DNA of 54,949 nt from a bacterium. Lineage in GTDB: Bacteria > Actinomycetota > Acidimicrobiia > Spongiisociales > Spongiisociaceae. Below, piece by piece: positions 1 to 8,549 of the stretch (position 1 is its first letter; the number at the start of each line of letters is the position of its first letter). The notes beneath the pieces were generated by a model, which worked only from the letters and a program-made list of their open reading frames with translations, ran no database searches and was not told the origin of the DNA. The stretch lies in contig JAPPFW010000098.1 of the NCBI GenBank assembly GCA_028821575.1, positions 1-54,949 of the forward strand, written 5' to 3'. Made by a program: the position numbers and the translations under genes.

Positions 1-61
1 ATGACCCCCAAACACCGACAACAGCAGCCCAACCCCACGTTTTCGCGAAGCCTCCGCCTAC

Positions 62-475
62 TTGGTCCCGACCCTGATCACTTACGAAGCCATGCGGCGA
101 AAGGGGGCTGAGTTGGGTCTTCCGGCCGTCTCTCAGCGAGAGAACCGGGATGTGCTCGAGGCCGGCCTCTCCTCCGTCGAGATCGCGCGGCGGGCCGGGG
201 TACCGATCGGACTGGGAACCGACCTGGTCGGCGACCTCGAACAGGAGCAACTCTTCGAGTTCAGGAGCCGATGCGAGGTCGACAGCGTGGCTGACGTGCT
301 CCGCTCCGCCACATCGGTCAACGCCGCGATCATCCGGCGACCGGACCTCGGCGTGATCCGGGAGGTGGCAGTCGCCGACCTCGTGGTCCTAGAAGGCAAC
401 CCGTTCGAGCGGACCGAGGTGCTGTGGTCTCCAGAGCGGCTGGTCGTTCATTCGGCAAGGGTGCTGGACGCCTGA
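62..475 (+). CDS. Amidohydrolase family protein, C-terminal part (partial)
   Basis: This reads as the C-terminal third of a metal-dependent amidohydrolase of the imidazolonepropionase-like group, enzymes that hydrolyse cyclic amides or small peptides. Visible marks are LVPTL on a barrel strand, PIGLGTDL with the Asp expected to serve the metal centre, the helix SATSVNAA, and the closing strand ADLVVLEGNPF of the composite beta domain. The family is usually 380-430 residues, so roughly 270 are missing. The frame is open back to base 5 (TGA at 2-4), but the residues before LVPTL do not resemble the family. The gene is therefore cut by the window edge or broken there, and TTG at 62 is only the first formal start. 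Substrate unknown. Confidence 0.7.
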   Translation: MVPTLITYEAMRRKGAELGLPAVSQRENRDVLEAGLSSVEIARRAGVPIGLGTDLVGDLEQEQLFEFRSRCEVDSVADVLRSATSVNAAIIRRPDLGVIREVAVADLVVLEGNPFERTEVLWSPERLVVHSARVLDA

Positions 476-509
476 TCCTCAGGCCACCGGTCACCAGCTA
501 CCACCGCCG

Positions 510-1355
510 TCACACCTTGCCGCTACGTAGTACCGGCAGTCTCATCCCGCCAACCCCCAGGTCACGGCTGCGCACTGCCAACAGGGCAACCTCAAGCAGG
601 AGCAAGGCAAGCCCTGCTAGGACCAGAGCGTGCTCGATGTCGAGACCGTTTCGAATCGGATTGGCCGCGTCGTAGTAGTAGAACGGCGAGAGGGGCTTCA
701 GAGCCTTCATGCCCTCCACCAAGCTTCCCAGGGAGTTGACCAGGTAGGAGCCGGCCGCCACGAAACTGACCACGCCCACCGAGAGGCCCCGCAGACCGGT
801 TGCCGCTCCCACAGCCAGCGCCAGCGATCCGAAGAACACCCCCAACAGCACCGCCATCAGGGCTGCTGCGACCACGTTGCCCAGAGGTATATCGAGTTCG
901 AAGAGCAGAGTGTCCAGCGCTATCGCGAGGAACAACGCGGCGCCCAGCACCATCTCCGCCAGCACCAGAGCCAGTAGCTTCTGCCACACGAGACCGGATC
1001 GGGAGAGAGGGGTCGCCATCACCAGGTCGATGGTGCCATCCTCTTCCTCTCCCGCCACCGCCCGGGCGCCTTGAACCGCGCCGTATATGGCGAAGACCAG
1101 AGGTACGATCCAGCCCAGAGCCTCAGCCTGGATGAAACCCACCGGGTCGAAGAGGGTCTCCTGCTCCGCGACACCCATTATCGCCAGTAACTCCTCGGGA
1201 TAGGCCTCCAGGAGTGCTTCAAACTGGCCTCTGTTCTCGGCCACGATCGGATAGAACGCCCCGATCCCCAGCAGGTAGCCGAAGATCCCGACCACCCACC
1301 AGGTCAGTGAACGCCGACGGTCGCGCAGCGTCTTGAGTATCACGTTATTCAGCAT
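510..1355 (-). CDS. ABC-2 type transporter permease
   Basis: A 281-residue integral membrane protein with about six hydrophobic segments. The first is near residues 18-38 (WWVVGIFGYLLGIGAF), followed by an extracytoplasmic stretch, then paired segments around 80-100, 125-150, 160-190, 195-215 and 240-260. The soluble loop ARAVAGEEEDGTIDLVMATPLSR is the coupling region typical of ABC-2 permeases, where Glu-rich residues and TPLSR precede the next membrane helix. Its start overlaps the end of the ATPase gene upstream by 11 bases, so the two are one transcription and translation unit and should form one exporter. Cargo cannot be read from sequence; antibiotic, lipid or peptide export are all possible. 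Confidence 0.85.
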   Translation of the reverse strand: MLNNVILKTLRDRRRSLTWWVVGIFGYLLGIGAFYPIVAENRGQFEALLEAYPEELLAIMGVAEQETLFDPVGFIQAEALGWIVPLVFAIYGAVQGARAVAGEEEDGTIDLVMATPLSRSGLVWQKLLALVLAEMVLGAALFLAIALDTLLFELDIPLGNVVAAALMAVLLGVFFGSLALAVGAATGLRGLSVGVVSFVAAGSYLVNSLGSLVEGMKALKPLSPFYYYDAANPIRNGLDIEHALVLAGLALLLLEVALLAVRSRDLGVGGMRLPVLRSGKV

Positions 1356-2244
1356 GCCCAGCCTCCTCGCCGCGGTAGTAATCGAGGAACAGAGCCTCCA
1401 GGTCCGCTCCGTGACTGACCAGATTCCGGACCGGATGCCTGGCCACTGCCTTGAGCAGTTGATCGATGCTGCCGATCACCTGGCAGTGAAGGGTGTTCCC
1501 GTGCAGTTGGGCCGATCGGACCCCTTCCAGATTCTCGAACTCGGCGATTGTCGGCGCGTCCTCGAACACGACCTCGAAGGTTCGCACCGCCCTCTGGCGA
1601 AGGGCCTCCAGTTTCTCGACCTCCACCAGTTGACCCTCCCGGATTATTCCCACCCGATCGGCCACCCTCTCCACCTCCGAGAGAACATGGGAGGAGAAGA
1701 AGATCGTCACTCCCCCGTCCCTGAGCTCATCGAGGAGCCGGTACACCTCTTGCTGCACCAGCGGGTCGAGCCCGGAGGTGGGTTCATCGAGGATCACCAG
1801 TTCAGGCCGATGCATGAGGGCCTGAACCAGGGCCAGCTTCTGACGGTTCCCCTTGGAAAGGTCCCCGATCCGGCGGGAGAGATCGAGATCGATCCTCTCC
1901 GAAAGCTCCCCGGCCAGGCCGGCCCCACCATCTCCTCGCAGGTTCCCGATGTAGGTGAGGAGGTCGCCCGCCCCCATGTGCTCGTAGAACTCCACCTCAC
2001 CCGGCAGATACCCTACGCGGCGCCTGATGGTCGGATCGGTGGGAGAACCGCCCAGCACCTCCACCTTCCCCCTCTGCGGCCGGATCAGGTCCACCAGCAT
2101 CCGGATAGTCGTCGTCTTGCCCGCCCCATTAGGGCCGAGGTAGCCGAAAACCTCCCCGGATCGCACCTCGAGGTCGAGGTCTATTACCCCCCTCGCCTTC
2201 CCATAGCTCTTGGTGACCCCGGTCAACCGGATTGGAACGGGCAA
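1345..2244 (-). CDS. ABC transporter ATP-binding protein
   Basis: A 299-residue nucleotide-binding subunit that drives the adjacent permease. Walker A is GPNGAGKTTT (about residue 38), the Q-loop follows, the signature is LSKGNRQK (about 130), Walker B is LVILDEPTSGLDP (about 150) and the switch His is in FFSSHVLSEVE. The last 80 residues form the extra domain common in DrrA/NatA-type exporter ATPases (EVVFEDAPTIAEFENLEGV). The order ATPase then permease, with an 11-base overlap, is the usual two-gene exporter layout. No regulator gene sits directly upstream. Confidence 0.92.
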   Translation of the reverse strand: MPVPIRLTGVTKSYGKARGVIDLDLEVRSGEVFGYLGPNGAGKTTTIRMLVDLIRPQRGKVEVLGGSPTDPTIRRRVGYLPGEVEFYEHMGAGDLLTYIGNLRGDGGAGLAGELSERIDLDLSRRIGDLSKGNRQKLALVQALMHRPELVILDEPTSGLDPLVQQEVYRLLDELRDGGVTIFFSSHVLSEVERVADRVGIIREGQLVEVEKLEALRQRAVRTFEVVFEDAPTIAEFENLEGVRSAQLHGNTLHCQVIGSIDQLLKAVARHPVRNLVSHGADLEALFLDYYRGEEAGHAE

Positions 2245-2663
2245 CTCTCACCCCCGACCCTTCGAAGAAACGAATGCTAACGCCGCGAACCGTGCCACGT
2301 TTCACCGCGAGGCACTATGGACTCGGCTACGGGTGCCCTTCTGACCCAGAGTACGCCTTGTAGTTGTCGGATGCCCCTCCCGAGCCAGAACGCGACAAGC
2401 GAGAAGGCAGTCGATCGTCGGACCAAGCGGACAATCACCACCTTGGTCGCCGTGTCTCTCAGGCCGGCCGCGGTCATAACCACGCCGATCGTCGCGCTAC
2501 TCGATTAGGCGAGATGCCGAGAGCCCTTGCTCGACCCACATCGCCACCCTGAGGAGACGGCTGATCCCCAACGTAGGAATTGCGGCCACCGGCTTCCCGC
2601 ATCCGATCTGCCGACCGGACCCGACAAGGACGCCATAGTGGCCAACGTGGAGCCAATGAGCGA
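2245..2663. other. Intergenic region, no supported gene
   Basis: About 420 bases upstream of the exporter genes. Short open frames exist on both strands, the longest under 80 codons, but none has a recognisable motif, a good ribosome site and a neighbour overlap together. A minus-strand frame at 2277-2483 contains one hydrophobic stretch and could be a decayed membrane gene; I cannot support it further. The exporter promoter is expected here, on the minus strand near 2250-2300, but no clear -35/-10 pair stands out. Confidence 0.4.
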
Positions 2664-3398
2664 CTATCCCACGTACCCACACATCCCGGTTCGCGGGGAG
2701 TTAACGACGGGTAGGAGCATCCACTGGTCACAGCCGTGCCGTCCGCCGCAATCGATGCAGAGGTAACCGCGCACCAGCTCGTAGCCCTCATAAGAGATAC
2801 AATCGGCACAGATCACGCTCGCAGGTTCGGATCCGCACGAATGGCAGACGAGTTCGGGTGGGTCGTTCCTCGCCAGCAAGTGGATACCAAACCGCAACTC
2901 GCTCTCGCCCCCGGACACGACTCTAAGCGCCAGCGTCGTGGTCGAACCGAAGTCATATTCGTAGCTGAACGTCCTTCCGGGACGCAGAACCTTGTACAGC
3001 TTCACATGCATATTCCGAGGGCGTGGCCCGAACGGGTCGAAGCTCGGCACGTCGCCCACCTCGTACCTGACACCGGATATGGAAAAGGCACTCAGATGCC
3101 CGCAGCACTCCAACCAGATTTCCCTGAGGTAGGTGTCGAGGTCGCGGAGCCTCAGGCTCTTGGGAACGTCCAGATGCATCCAATAGCGCGGGTCGTCGCG
3201 ATCCTGCACCTTGACATAGAAAGTCTGTACCTTCACCACGGCCTTGGCGGGAACCTCGGCCACGCCTGCCACGATAGACCCGGCCGCGCCTCGACTCTTA
3301 CGGCACGTGTTCAGGTGCTTCCCCATCCCCGATCCGCTGAAGTTCCTTCCGCACAAGGTGCATCGACCCGTCGAGGTTCGACTTGTCACGTGCCTCAC
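2664..3398 (-). CDS. pRiA4b ORF-3-like protein with zinc-ribbon ends
   Basis: 244 residues. The central part (about 55-185: VQTFYVKVQDRDDPRYWMHL, then LRDLDTYLREIWLECCGHLS and FSYEYDFGSTTTLALRV) matches the plasmid pRiA4b ORF-3 / IS1096 TnpR-like family, a small alpha-beta domain often found near mobile elements and of unknown reaction. The N-terminus carries a Cys2HisCys finger, CTLCGRNFSGSGMGKHLNTC. The C-terminus has further pairs (CHSCG, CADC, CIDCGGRHGC) that should bind one or two zincs. The gene stands alone between the exporter and aldolase genes, with no transposase beside it. Start GTG at 3398. A nucleic-acid-binding role is an inference from the zinc motifs. Confidence 0.7.
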   Translation of the reverse strand: MRHVTSRTSTGRCTLCGRNFSGSGMGKHLNTCRKSRGAAGSIVAGVAEVPAKAVVKVQTFYVKVQDRDDPRYWMHLDVPKSLRLRDLDTYLREIWLECCGHLSAFSISGVRYEVGDVPSFDPFGPRPRNMHVKLYKVLRPGRTFSYEYDFGSTTTLALRVVSGGESELRFGIHLLARNDPPELVCHSCGSEPASVICADCISYEGYELVRGYLCIDCGGRHGCDQWMLLPVVNSPRTGMCGYVG

Positions 3399-3554
3399 CC
3401 CCCGGTCCTCTTAGGACCTCCACCTTAGGCTCGCTGGGCCGGGGCGGCCGTGGAATGGGTCCGCCGACACGGTGGCGAGTGCCACGATCCGTACCGACCC
3501 CTCGGTGCGGCATCCGATGCCGGTCACGCTGTCTCTCGCCAGCCCGGTGGCCGA

Positions 3555-4442
3555 TCAGGTGGACGATGCCGCGAAGATGTTGGCCACTGACCGGTCCAGC
3601 GTACGGTCGAACTCGTCGTCGCTCTGGTCGACGTTCAGGCCCTCCACGAGGCCCCGGCTGAAGCTCGCCACCATGCCTCGCTGACGAGCCAGTCCTTCGC
3701 ATGCCTCGTCATGGGTGTAACCACCCGACAGGGCCGCTACCCGCACCACCTTGGGATGTTCGACCAGGTCGACGTACAGATCATCCCGGGTGGGGATGGT
3801 GAGCTTGAACATGAGGCCGGTGTCGTGGTCCAGGCTCGCGAGCCGCTCCAGGATCGCCTCCTTGAGCAGGTCCTCGGCCGCGCTCTTCTGCGGGCTGTTG
3901 ATGTCCACCTCTGGTTCGAGGATCGGAACGAGACCGGCCTCCAGAATGCGTTCGCCTATCTGGAACTGCTGCCCGACGATGTCCGCTATGCCGTCCGGAT
4001 CGGCAAGTTTGATCACGGACCGCATCTTGGTGCCGAACACCCCCTGCCGGCGGCCCCTAGCCAGGAAGGCATCGAGGCCCGGTATCGGTCTCATGACCTG
4101 AACCCCTTTGGCCTCCGGCTCGAGACCTTGGTCGACCTTGAGGAAGGGGACGACACCCTTCACCTTCCACAGGAAGTCGACCGAGCTCATCTCTCCGATC
4201 TGGCGGTCCAGGGTGTTCTCGAACAGAATCGCACCGAACAACCGGTCGCCTCCGAAGCTGGGACTGGTGATGATCCGGGTCCTCATCTCGTGGATCAGGT
4301 CAAACATCTCGTCACTGTTGGAGTAAGCGCCGTCATCCACTCCGTACCCCCGCAAGGCCTTGGGGGTGCTGCCGCCGCTCTGGTCCAGGGCGGCTATGAA
4401 ACCTCGACCTTCCTTCACCTTCTCGAATTGCCTCACGTCCAT
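3555..4442 (-). CDS. fda: Class I fructose-bisphosphate aldolase
   Basis: A 295-residue enzyme expected to cleave fructose 1,6-bisphosphate to dihydroxyacetone phosphate and glyceraldehyde 3-phosphate through a Schiff base, in cytosolic glycolysis and gluconeogenesis. It starts with the family hallmark FIAALDQSGGSTPKAL, has VVPFLKVDQGL with the second active-site Lys, EPEVDI, and LMFKLTIPT, whose Lys is the Schiff-base residue in the short bacterial class I type. The loop VAALSGGYTHDEAC binds phosphate. Length equals that of the Staphylococcus-type enzymes. ATG at 4442. It is a single gene divergent from the MFS gene, with about 80 bases between the starts. Confidence 0.92.
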   Translation of the reverse strand: MDVRQFEKVKEGRGFIAALDQSGGSTPKALRGYGVDDGAYSNSDEMFDLIHEMRTRIITSPSFGGDRLFGAILFENTLDRQIGEMSSVDFLWKVKGVVPFLKVDQGLEPEAKGVQVMRPIPGLDAFLARGRRQGVFGTKMRSVIKLADPDGIADIVGQQFQIGERILEAGLVPILEPEVDINSPQKSAAEDLLKEAILERLASLDHDTGLMFKLTIPTRDDLYVDLVEHPKVVRVAALSGGYTHDEACEGLARQRGMVASFSRGLVEGLNVDQSDDEFDRTLDRSVANIFAASST

Positions 4443-4522
4443 GTCACCGTTCCGAGCTCGACTTCGTTCCTTCCCCGACGAGGGCCATACCCCCGGCCGG
4501 CCTTAGGCGCTACGTTAACGGG

Positions 4523-5821
4523 ATGAGCGCGTCCTCCCCTCCGCCCCGGACCGGCTCTAGGATCTCCCGCGCCACCAGGGCTGTCGGGCGCCGCATCGAC
4601 GAGGCCTTCTCGGTACACGGCTGGGCGTTCCGCCGCCTCGCCATCTCCCACGCCACCAACGTGGCCGGGGACACATTGGTGGCGCTCGCCCTGGCCGACA
4701 CCCTCTTCTTCTCGGTGCCGACGGCCGAGGCACGGGGCAACGTGGTGGCCTTCCTGCTTCTGACGCTGGCGCCGTTCGCTCTGATCGGGCCGTTGCTCGG
4801 TTCCATCTTCCACCGTGTGCCGAGGAGCCACCGGGCGGGTCTCGCGTTCGGCTCTTTGCTACGCGTCGTGCTGGTCGTGGCCATGATCCGCTCTGACACC
4901 GAGTTCATCCTCCTATCGCTGGTGTTCGGGATGCTGGTACTCTCCCGAATCTTCGGGATCAGCCGTAGTTCGATACTCCCCACCGCGTTGCCCCAGTCGG
5001 CCGCCCTCGTCTCGGCCAATGCCCGCCTGGCGCGGCTCGGGATATTCGCGGGCGGGTTGATCGTCCCAGTGGGAGCAGGGCTGATCAGTCTGCTCAGCAC
5101 CACCTACGCGCTCGGCCTGGCCGCGGTTGTCTTCGCCTGGTCGGGCGGCGCGGCCCTCGGATTGCGGCTCGACGTGCGCGCCGGGCAGACCGCCACCGAC
5201 CGCGATCAGGTCTTCCCCACCCGCTCCCCGGCTTCCCGCCGGGCCGTGCGCCATTCCCGCATAGCCACCGCCATCGTGCGGCTCCTCAACGGATACCTGT
5301 TGCTGCTCGTCGCCTTCGTCTTTCGCGACTCCGAGGAGAGCATGGTGAGTTTCGGAGCTCTCCTGCTCGCCGCCGGCCTGGGTTTCGGCTTGGCGTCCTA
5401 CCTGGCCCAGTTCCTGGCCCGCCGCCTCCACGAGGAACCGATGGTGGTGGCAGCCTTGGCCCTGGAAGCGGCCGCCGCGTTTATCAGCGCCCACGTGTTC
5501 GGAGTCTGGGCGGCCGCGGCTCTGGCATTGTTCGCCGGATTGGCCTGGGGTACAGCCAAGTTCGGATACGACGGTCTCCTCCACGCGAGCGTCCTGCCCA
5601 CCGAGCGGGGCCGGACCTTCACCTACTCGGAGACCCTGTTCCAACTCGCCTGGGTCCTCGGTGCGGTCATCCCGGTCCTGCTTCCCATCCCGGTGACTGT
5701 CGGGCTGGTCATAGCCGGCTGCGTGGCCCTCCTCGCGCAAGTGATTCTGGTCAGCGCGCTGCTCGTCTCGATGGCGGATCCCCCCGATCAGGCACCAATG
5801 GAGCCGGGTGTTAGATACTAG
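4523..5821 (+). CDS. MFS transporter
   Basis: 432 residues with about twelve hydrophobic segments spread over the whole length and a basic loop between the halves (RSPASRRAVRHSRIATA, about 235-250). The first half shows the MFS-like pattern of short tight loops (LLGSIFHRVPRSHRAGL, an A-type loop with basic residues). The N-terminal 40 residues are cytosolic and basic (RISRATRAVGRRIDEAF). No substrate signature is visible; drug efflux or a lipid/sugar carrier are both open. It is transcribed alone and faces the ligase gene end to end, with repeat element 5838-5895 between them. Confidence 0.8.
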   Translation: MSASSPPPRTGSRISRATRAVGRRIDEAFSVHGWAFRRLAISHATNVAGDTLVALALADTLFFSVPTAEARGNVVAFLLLTLAPFALIGPLLGSIFHRVPRSHRAGLAFGSLLRVVLVVAMIRSDTEFILLSLVFGMLVLSRIFGISRSSILPTALPQSAALVSANARLARLGIFAGGLIVPVGAGLISLLSTTYALGLAAVVFAWSGGAALGLRLDVRAGQTATDRDQVFPTRSPASRRAVRHSRIATAIVRLLNGYLLLLVAFVFRDSEESMVSFGALLLAAGLGFGLASYLAQFLARRLHEEPMVVAALALEAAAAFISAHVFGVWAAAALALFAGLAWGTAKFGYDGLLHASVLPTERGRTFTYSETLFQLAWVLGAVIPVLLPIPVTVGLVIAGCVALLAQVILVSALLVSMADPPDQAPMEPGVRY

Positions 5822-5837
5822 CTGTGCGACGATAGTT

Positions 5838-5895
5838 GGTCAGTGATGGAGAACAGTTGTTATAATATGATAAGATGCCACCATCCACCATCCAC
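5838..5895 (+). repeat. Dispersed intergenic repeat, copy A
   Basis: Between the convergent MFS and ligase genes lie GGTCAGTG (5838-5845) and, 32 bases later, CCACCATCCACCATCCAC (5878-5895), which contains a tandem CCACCAT unit. The same 18-mer occurs exactly, in reverse complement, at 18100-18117, and GGTCAGTG occurs there twice as CACTGACC. An AT-rich stretch (TTATAATATGATAAGAT, about 5859-5875) separates the two parts. The function is unknown; the position suits a transcription-end or repeat-family element. Confidence 0.6.
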
Positions 5896-7415
5896 TAAGC
5901 GCGCCCTTCGAAGATCCGGCGGATACTCTGGATCGTGTCCGCCTGCGCAGGTGTCTTGTCGGTCCGGTAACGCTTAACCCGGGCAAAGCGCAACGCCACG
6001 CCCCCCTCGTACACGGGGCTGGGCAGAACCCCGTCGAAAGCGACCTCCACCACCACTTCGGGCCGCAGGAACACGACATTGCGGTGACGACCTCTCTCGA
6101 CTTCCAGGAACCTTCCGGTCTGCCAGGTCAACATCTCGTCGGTCAATCCCTTGAAGGTCTTGCCCACCATGACGAACTCTCCGGACAGTCGGTCACGGGC
6201 ACCGAGATGCAGGTTGGAGAGCCACCCTGTACGGCGGCCGTGGCCCCACTCGGCCGCCAGAACGACCAGATCCAGGTGGTGGGCGGGCTTGATCTTCAAC
6301 CAGGACCTTCCTCTCCGGCCCGCCTCGTAGCTGGAGTCCACGGCCTTCACCATCACGCCCTCGTGGCGGTTGAGACGAGCCTCGGCGAAGGTCCGCTCGG
6401 CCATTCCTGGGCTGGCGGTGACCACCCTCGGAACCCGGTACTCGGCCGGCACGACCCGCTCCAGCACTTCTATGCGTGTCCCAAGCGGCTCATCGATCAG
6501 GTCCTCGCCGTCCAGGTGGAGGATGTCGAAGAAGAACGGAAGCAGGGGTACCTCGCGGTCCGACTGGTGGGAACCGAACCGGCTCATCGTATGCTCGAAC
6601 CTCCGGGGCAGGCCATGCTCGTCGTGGGTGAGAGCCTCCCCATCGAGCACGACCTCCGATAGCTCCATGCCCAGTACGACGTCCCGCACCATCGGCATCC
6701 GACCGGTGACGTCGTTGAGGCTGCGGGTGAACACCGCCGTGTCGGATCCTGCCCGGTGGACCTGGATCCGGGCGCCGTCCAGCTTCCACTCGACCGAGGC
6801 GGTGCCGGTCGACTCCAGCGCATCCTCCACGGAACCGGAGGTGACGGCCAGCATGGGACGCACAGGGCGCAGCACGATGATCCGCATGTCCCGCAGCGCT
6901 GCTTCCCCGTCCGTGAGGGCCGATGCTGCTACCGAACCGAGTTCCCCTCCCAGCATGGCGGCCCGCCTCACGGTTGCGGAGTCGATGCCGGATGCGGCAG
7001 CTACCGCGTCCATCATGAGTCCCTCGAGGGCGCCCTGACGCAACTCGCCGATGAGGAGCCGGCGCAGGAACTCCTGTTCCTCGAGGGTGGCCCGGCCGAG
7101 GAGATCCGCCAGCAGGGCGAGGCGACGCGCCCGGGAACCCCGACCGGTGATGCCCGGAATACGGCCGATGGCCTGATCTACGTCGATCACTTCGAGCTCG
7201 GGCTCGTCCGCCGGCCCCGGCTTGACGGCCCACAGGGAGGCCGCTCCGATCCCCACCCGACCCTGGCGGGGCTCCCCGGTCAGGAAGCCGACCAGGATCG
7301 GTATCTCGTCCGGCGCAGCGCGGCCGAGGAGATCTGCCAACCCGTTGATCTTGGCCCGGCGGGACCGGGTCGAGGCAACGCTACGCGAGGTGGCGACTAC
7401 ATCGGCCAGCTTCAA
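5895..7415 (-). CDS. lig: ATP-dependent DNA ligase
   Basis: 506 residues. It seals nicks in duplex DNA using ATP, through a ligase-adenylate on Lys. Motif I is EWKLDGAR (Lys is the AMP acceptor); later motifs include VLDGEAL (III), FFFDILHLDG (IIIa-like), EGVMVKAVDS (IV) and SWLKIKP (V), in correct order, followed by an OB-fold region. The N-terminal 180 residues are the DNA-binding helical domain of archaeal/actinobacterial LigB-type enzymes. The frame is open 81 codons further upstream, but those residues are a shadow of maf. I place the start at TTG 7415, which overlaps the maf stop (TTGA) and restores the usual N-terminus (KLADVVATS). Role in repair is inferred; bacteria normally replicate with the NAD-type enzyme. 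Confidence 0.9.
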   Translation of the reverse strand: MKLADVVATSRSVASTRSRRAKINGLADLLGRAAPDEIPILVGFLTGEPRQGRVGIGAASLWAVKPGPADEPELEVIDVDQAIGRIPGITGRGSRARRLALLADLLGRATLEEQEFLRRLLIGELRQGALEGLMMDAVAAASGIDSATVRRAAMLGGELGSVAASALTDGEAALRDMRIIVLRPVRPMLAVTSGSVEDALESTGTASVEWKLDGARIQVHRAGSDTAVFTRSLNDVTGRMPMVRDVVLGMELSEVVLDGEALTHDEHGLPRRFEHTMSRFGSHQSDREVPLLPFFFDILHLDGEDLIDEPLGTRIEVLERVVPAEYRVPRVVTASPGMAERTFAEARLNRHEGVMVKAVDSSYEAGRRGRSWLKIKPAHHLDLVVLAAEWGHGRRTGWLSNLHLGARDRLSGEFVMVGKTFKGLTDEMLTWQTGRFLEVERGRHRNVVFLRPEVVVEVAFDGVLPSPVYEGGVALRFARVKRYRTDKTPAQADTIQSIRRIFEGRA

Positions 7416-7996
7416 CAGGGCTCCCCGAGCACCACGATCCCCACGCTGCGCAGCATCGCCACTGCGTGATGGAGTGGAAGGCCGATCACGTTGGTGGGGC
7501 TGCCCCGTACCTCTGCCACGAACGCGGCCCCGATTCCCTGCAGGGCGTAGGCTCCGGCCTTGTCGAGCGGCTCGCCCGTCTCCACGTAGGAGGCGATCTC
7601 GGCTTCGGTCATCGGTTGCATGCGCACATCCGAACGGCAGAGCTCGACATCCACGCACGGACCGTCATCTGCCTGCCACACGAGTGCGACCCCGGTCAGG
7701 ACGGTATGGGTCTGTCCCTCCAGGCGGGCCAGGATCCGGCGGGCATCACCGAGGCCCCTGGGCTTGCCGATGATGTCATCTCCGTGCAGTACGCTCGTGT
7801 CGGCGCCCAGCACCGCCTCTCCTGGTCCGGCCACTGCGAGCGCCTTCTCCCTGGCCAAGCGCAGCACGTACGACCGGGCATCCTCGCCGGCGAGGAGTTC
7901 TTCGTCCACCGCCGGAACCCTGACCTCGAAGTCGAGACCCAGGGAACGGATCAGTTCGTAGCGTCGCGGCGAGCCGGAGGCGAGAACGAGTTGCAT
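7412..7996 (-). CDS. maf: Maf-like nucleotide pyrophosphatase
   Basis: 194 residues. Maf proteins hydrolyse dTTP/UTP or modified nucleotides to the monophosphate and so clean the nucleotide pool. The hallmark LVLASGSPRRYELI starts right after the ATG at 7996, VDE is at about residue 30, VLGADTSV follows at about 66, GKPRGLGDAR lies near 80, and the end has GSPTNVIGLPL. The open frame extends 40 codons upstream, but these have no family match, so ATG 7996 is preferred. The stop overlaps the ligase start by four bases, and the usp gene lies 120 bases upstream. All three read leftward. Confidence 0.9.
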   Translation of the reverse strand: MQLVLASGSPRRYELIRSLGLDFEVRVPAVDEELLAGEDARSYVLRLAREKALAVAGPGEAVLGADTSVLHGDDIIGKPRGLGDARRILARLEGQTHTVLTGVALVWQADDGPCVDVELCRSDVRMQPMTEAEIASYVETGEPLDKAGAYALQGIGAAFVAEVRGSPTNVIGLPLHHAVAMLRSVGIVVLGEPC

Positions 7997-8117
7997 CCGC
8001 CGCACCCTACTCAGGGCGCGGTCCGGGAGCGCCGTGCACGGTCCTGAGGTCACAGGGTCCGTCCCTGCCCGCGCGTAGGCACCCGAGGCAGCCGGAGGGC
8101 GACCGAGAGTGGCCAAC

Positions 8118-8549
8118 CTACGCGGTCGGCACCCGCTCGACGGGGATCGAGTTGTCCTCCAGGTAGGAGATGAGACGGGAGTATGCGCCCTCGGAAAGCG
8201 CGTCGGCAGCGTGTGGCTGCGGCACGCCGAGCATCACGAGATCGGGTCGGGAGGACCGAACGGCATCGATCAGTTGCTCGACAACGTCTCCCTCCCGGAC
8301 GTCCACGGTCATGCGTCCGATCGACGAGCCAGGGACCCCGGCGGCGGGAACCAGCATGGCGTGGAGTAGCCATTTTATCTCGTCGCGGATGGCGCGTCGC
8401 ATCTGGGGAGCCTGCCGTTCGTACTCGACCCCGCCCACCACGTGGACGACGAGGAGACCGCTCCCCTCGTCCTCCGCCCGCCTCCTGGCGGTGGTGTGCA
8501 GCAGGCGGGTGTCCCCGCGGGCGCTGGTAGCGACCATAACCAGATCCAT
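8118..8549 (-). CDS. Universal stress protein family
   Basis: 143 residues with the Usp alpha/beta fold: a first strand LVMVATSARGDTRLL, then LLVVHVVGG, a charged helix, and the strand DLVMLGVP. The usual ATP-binding G-2x-G-9x-G(S/T) motif near the C-terminus is not seen; the last part reads GAYSRLISYLEDNSIPVERV. It is probably a non-ATP-binding member. The ATG shares one base with the antiporter stop (TGATG), which implies coupled translation. The pairing of a Usp with a cation/proton antiporter suggests a regulatory partner of the transporter, but this is inference. Confidence 0.7.
   Translation of the reverse strand: MDLVMVATSARGDTRLLHTTARRRAEDEGSGLLVVHVVGGVEYERQAPQMRRAIRDEIKWLLHAMLVPAAGVPGSSIGRMTVDVREGDVVEQLIDAVRSSRPDLVMLGVPQPHAADALSEGAYSRLISYLEDNSIPVERVPTA

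Noticed and set aside
2277..2483. Small membrane protein on the minus strand
   Set aside because: One hydrophobic stretch only, no ribosome site and no neighbour coupling; not enough to call a gene.
7416..7658. N-terminal extension of the DNA ligase
   Set aside because: These 81 residues are Arg/Gly-rich, have no match to the family, and overlap the maf coding frame.
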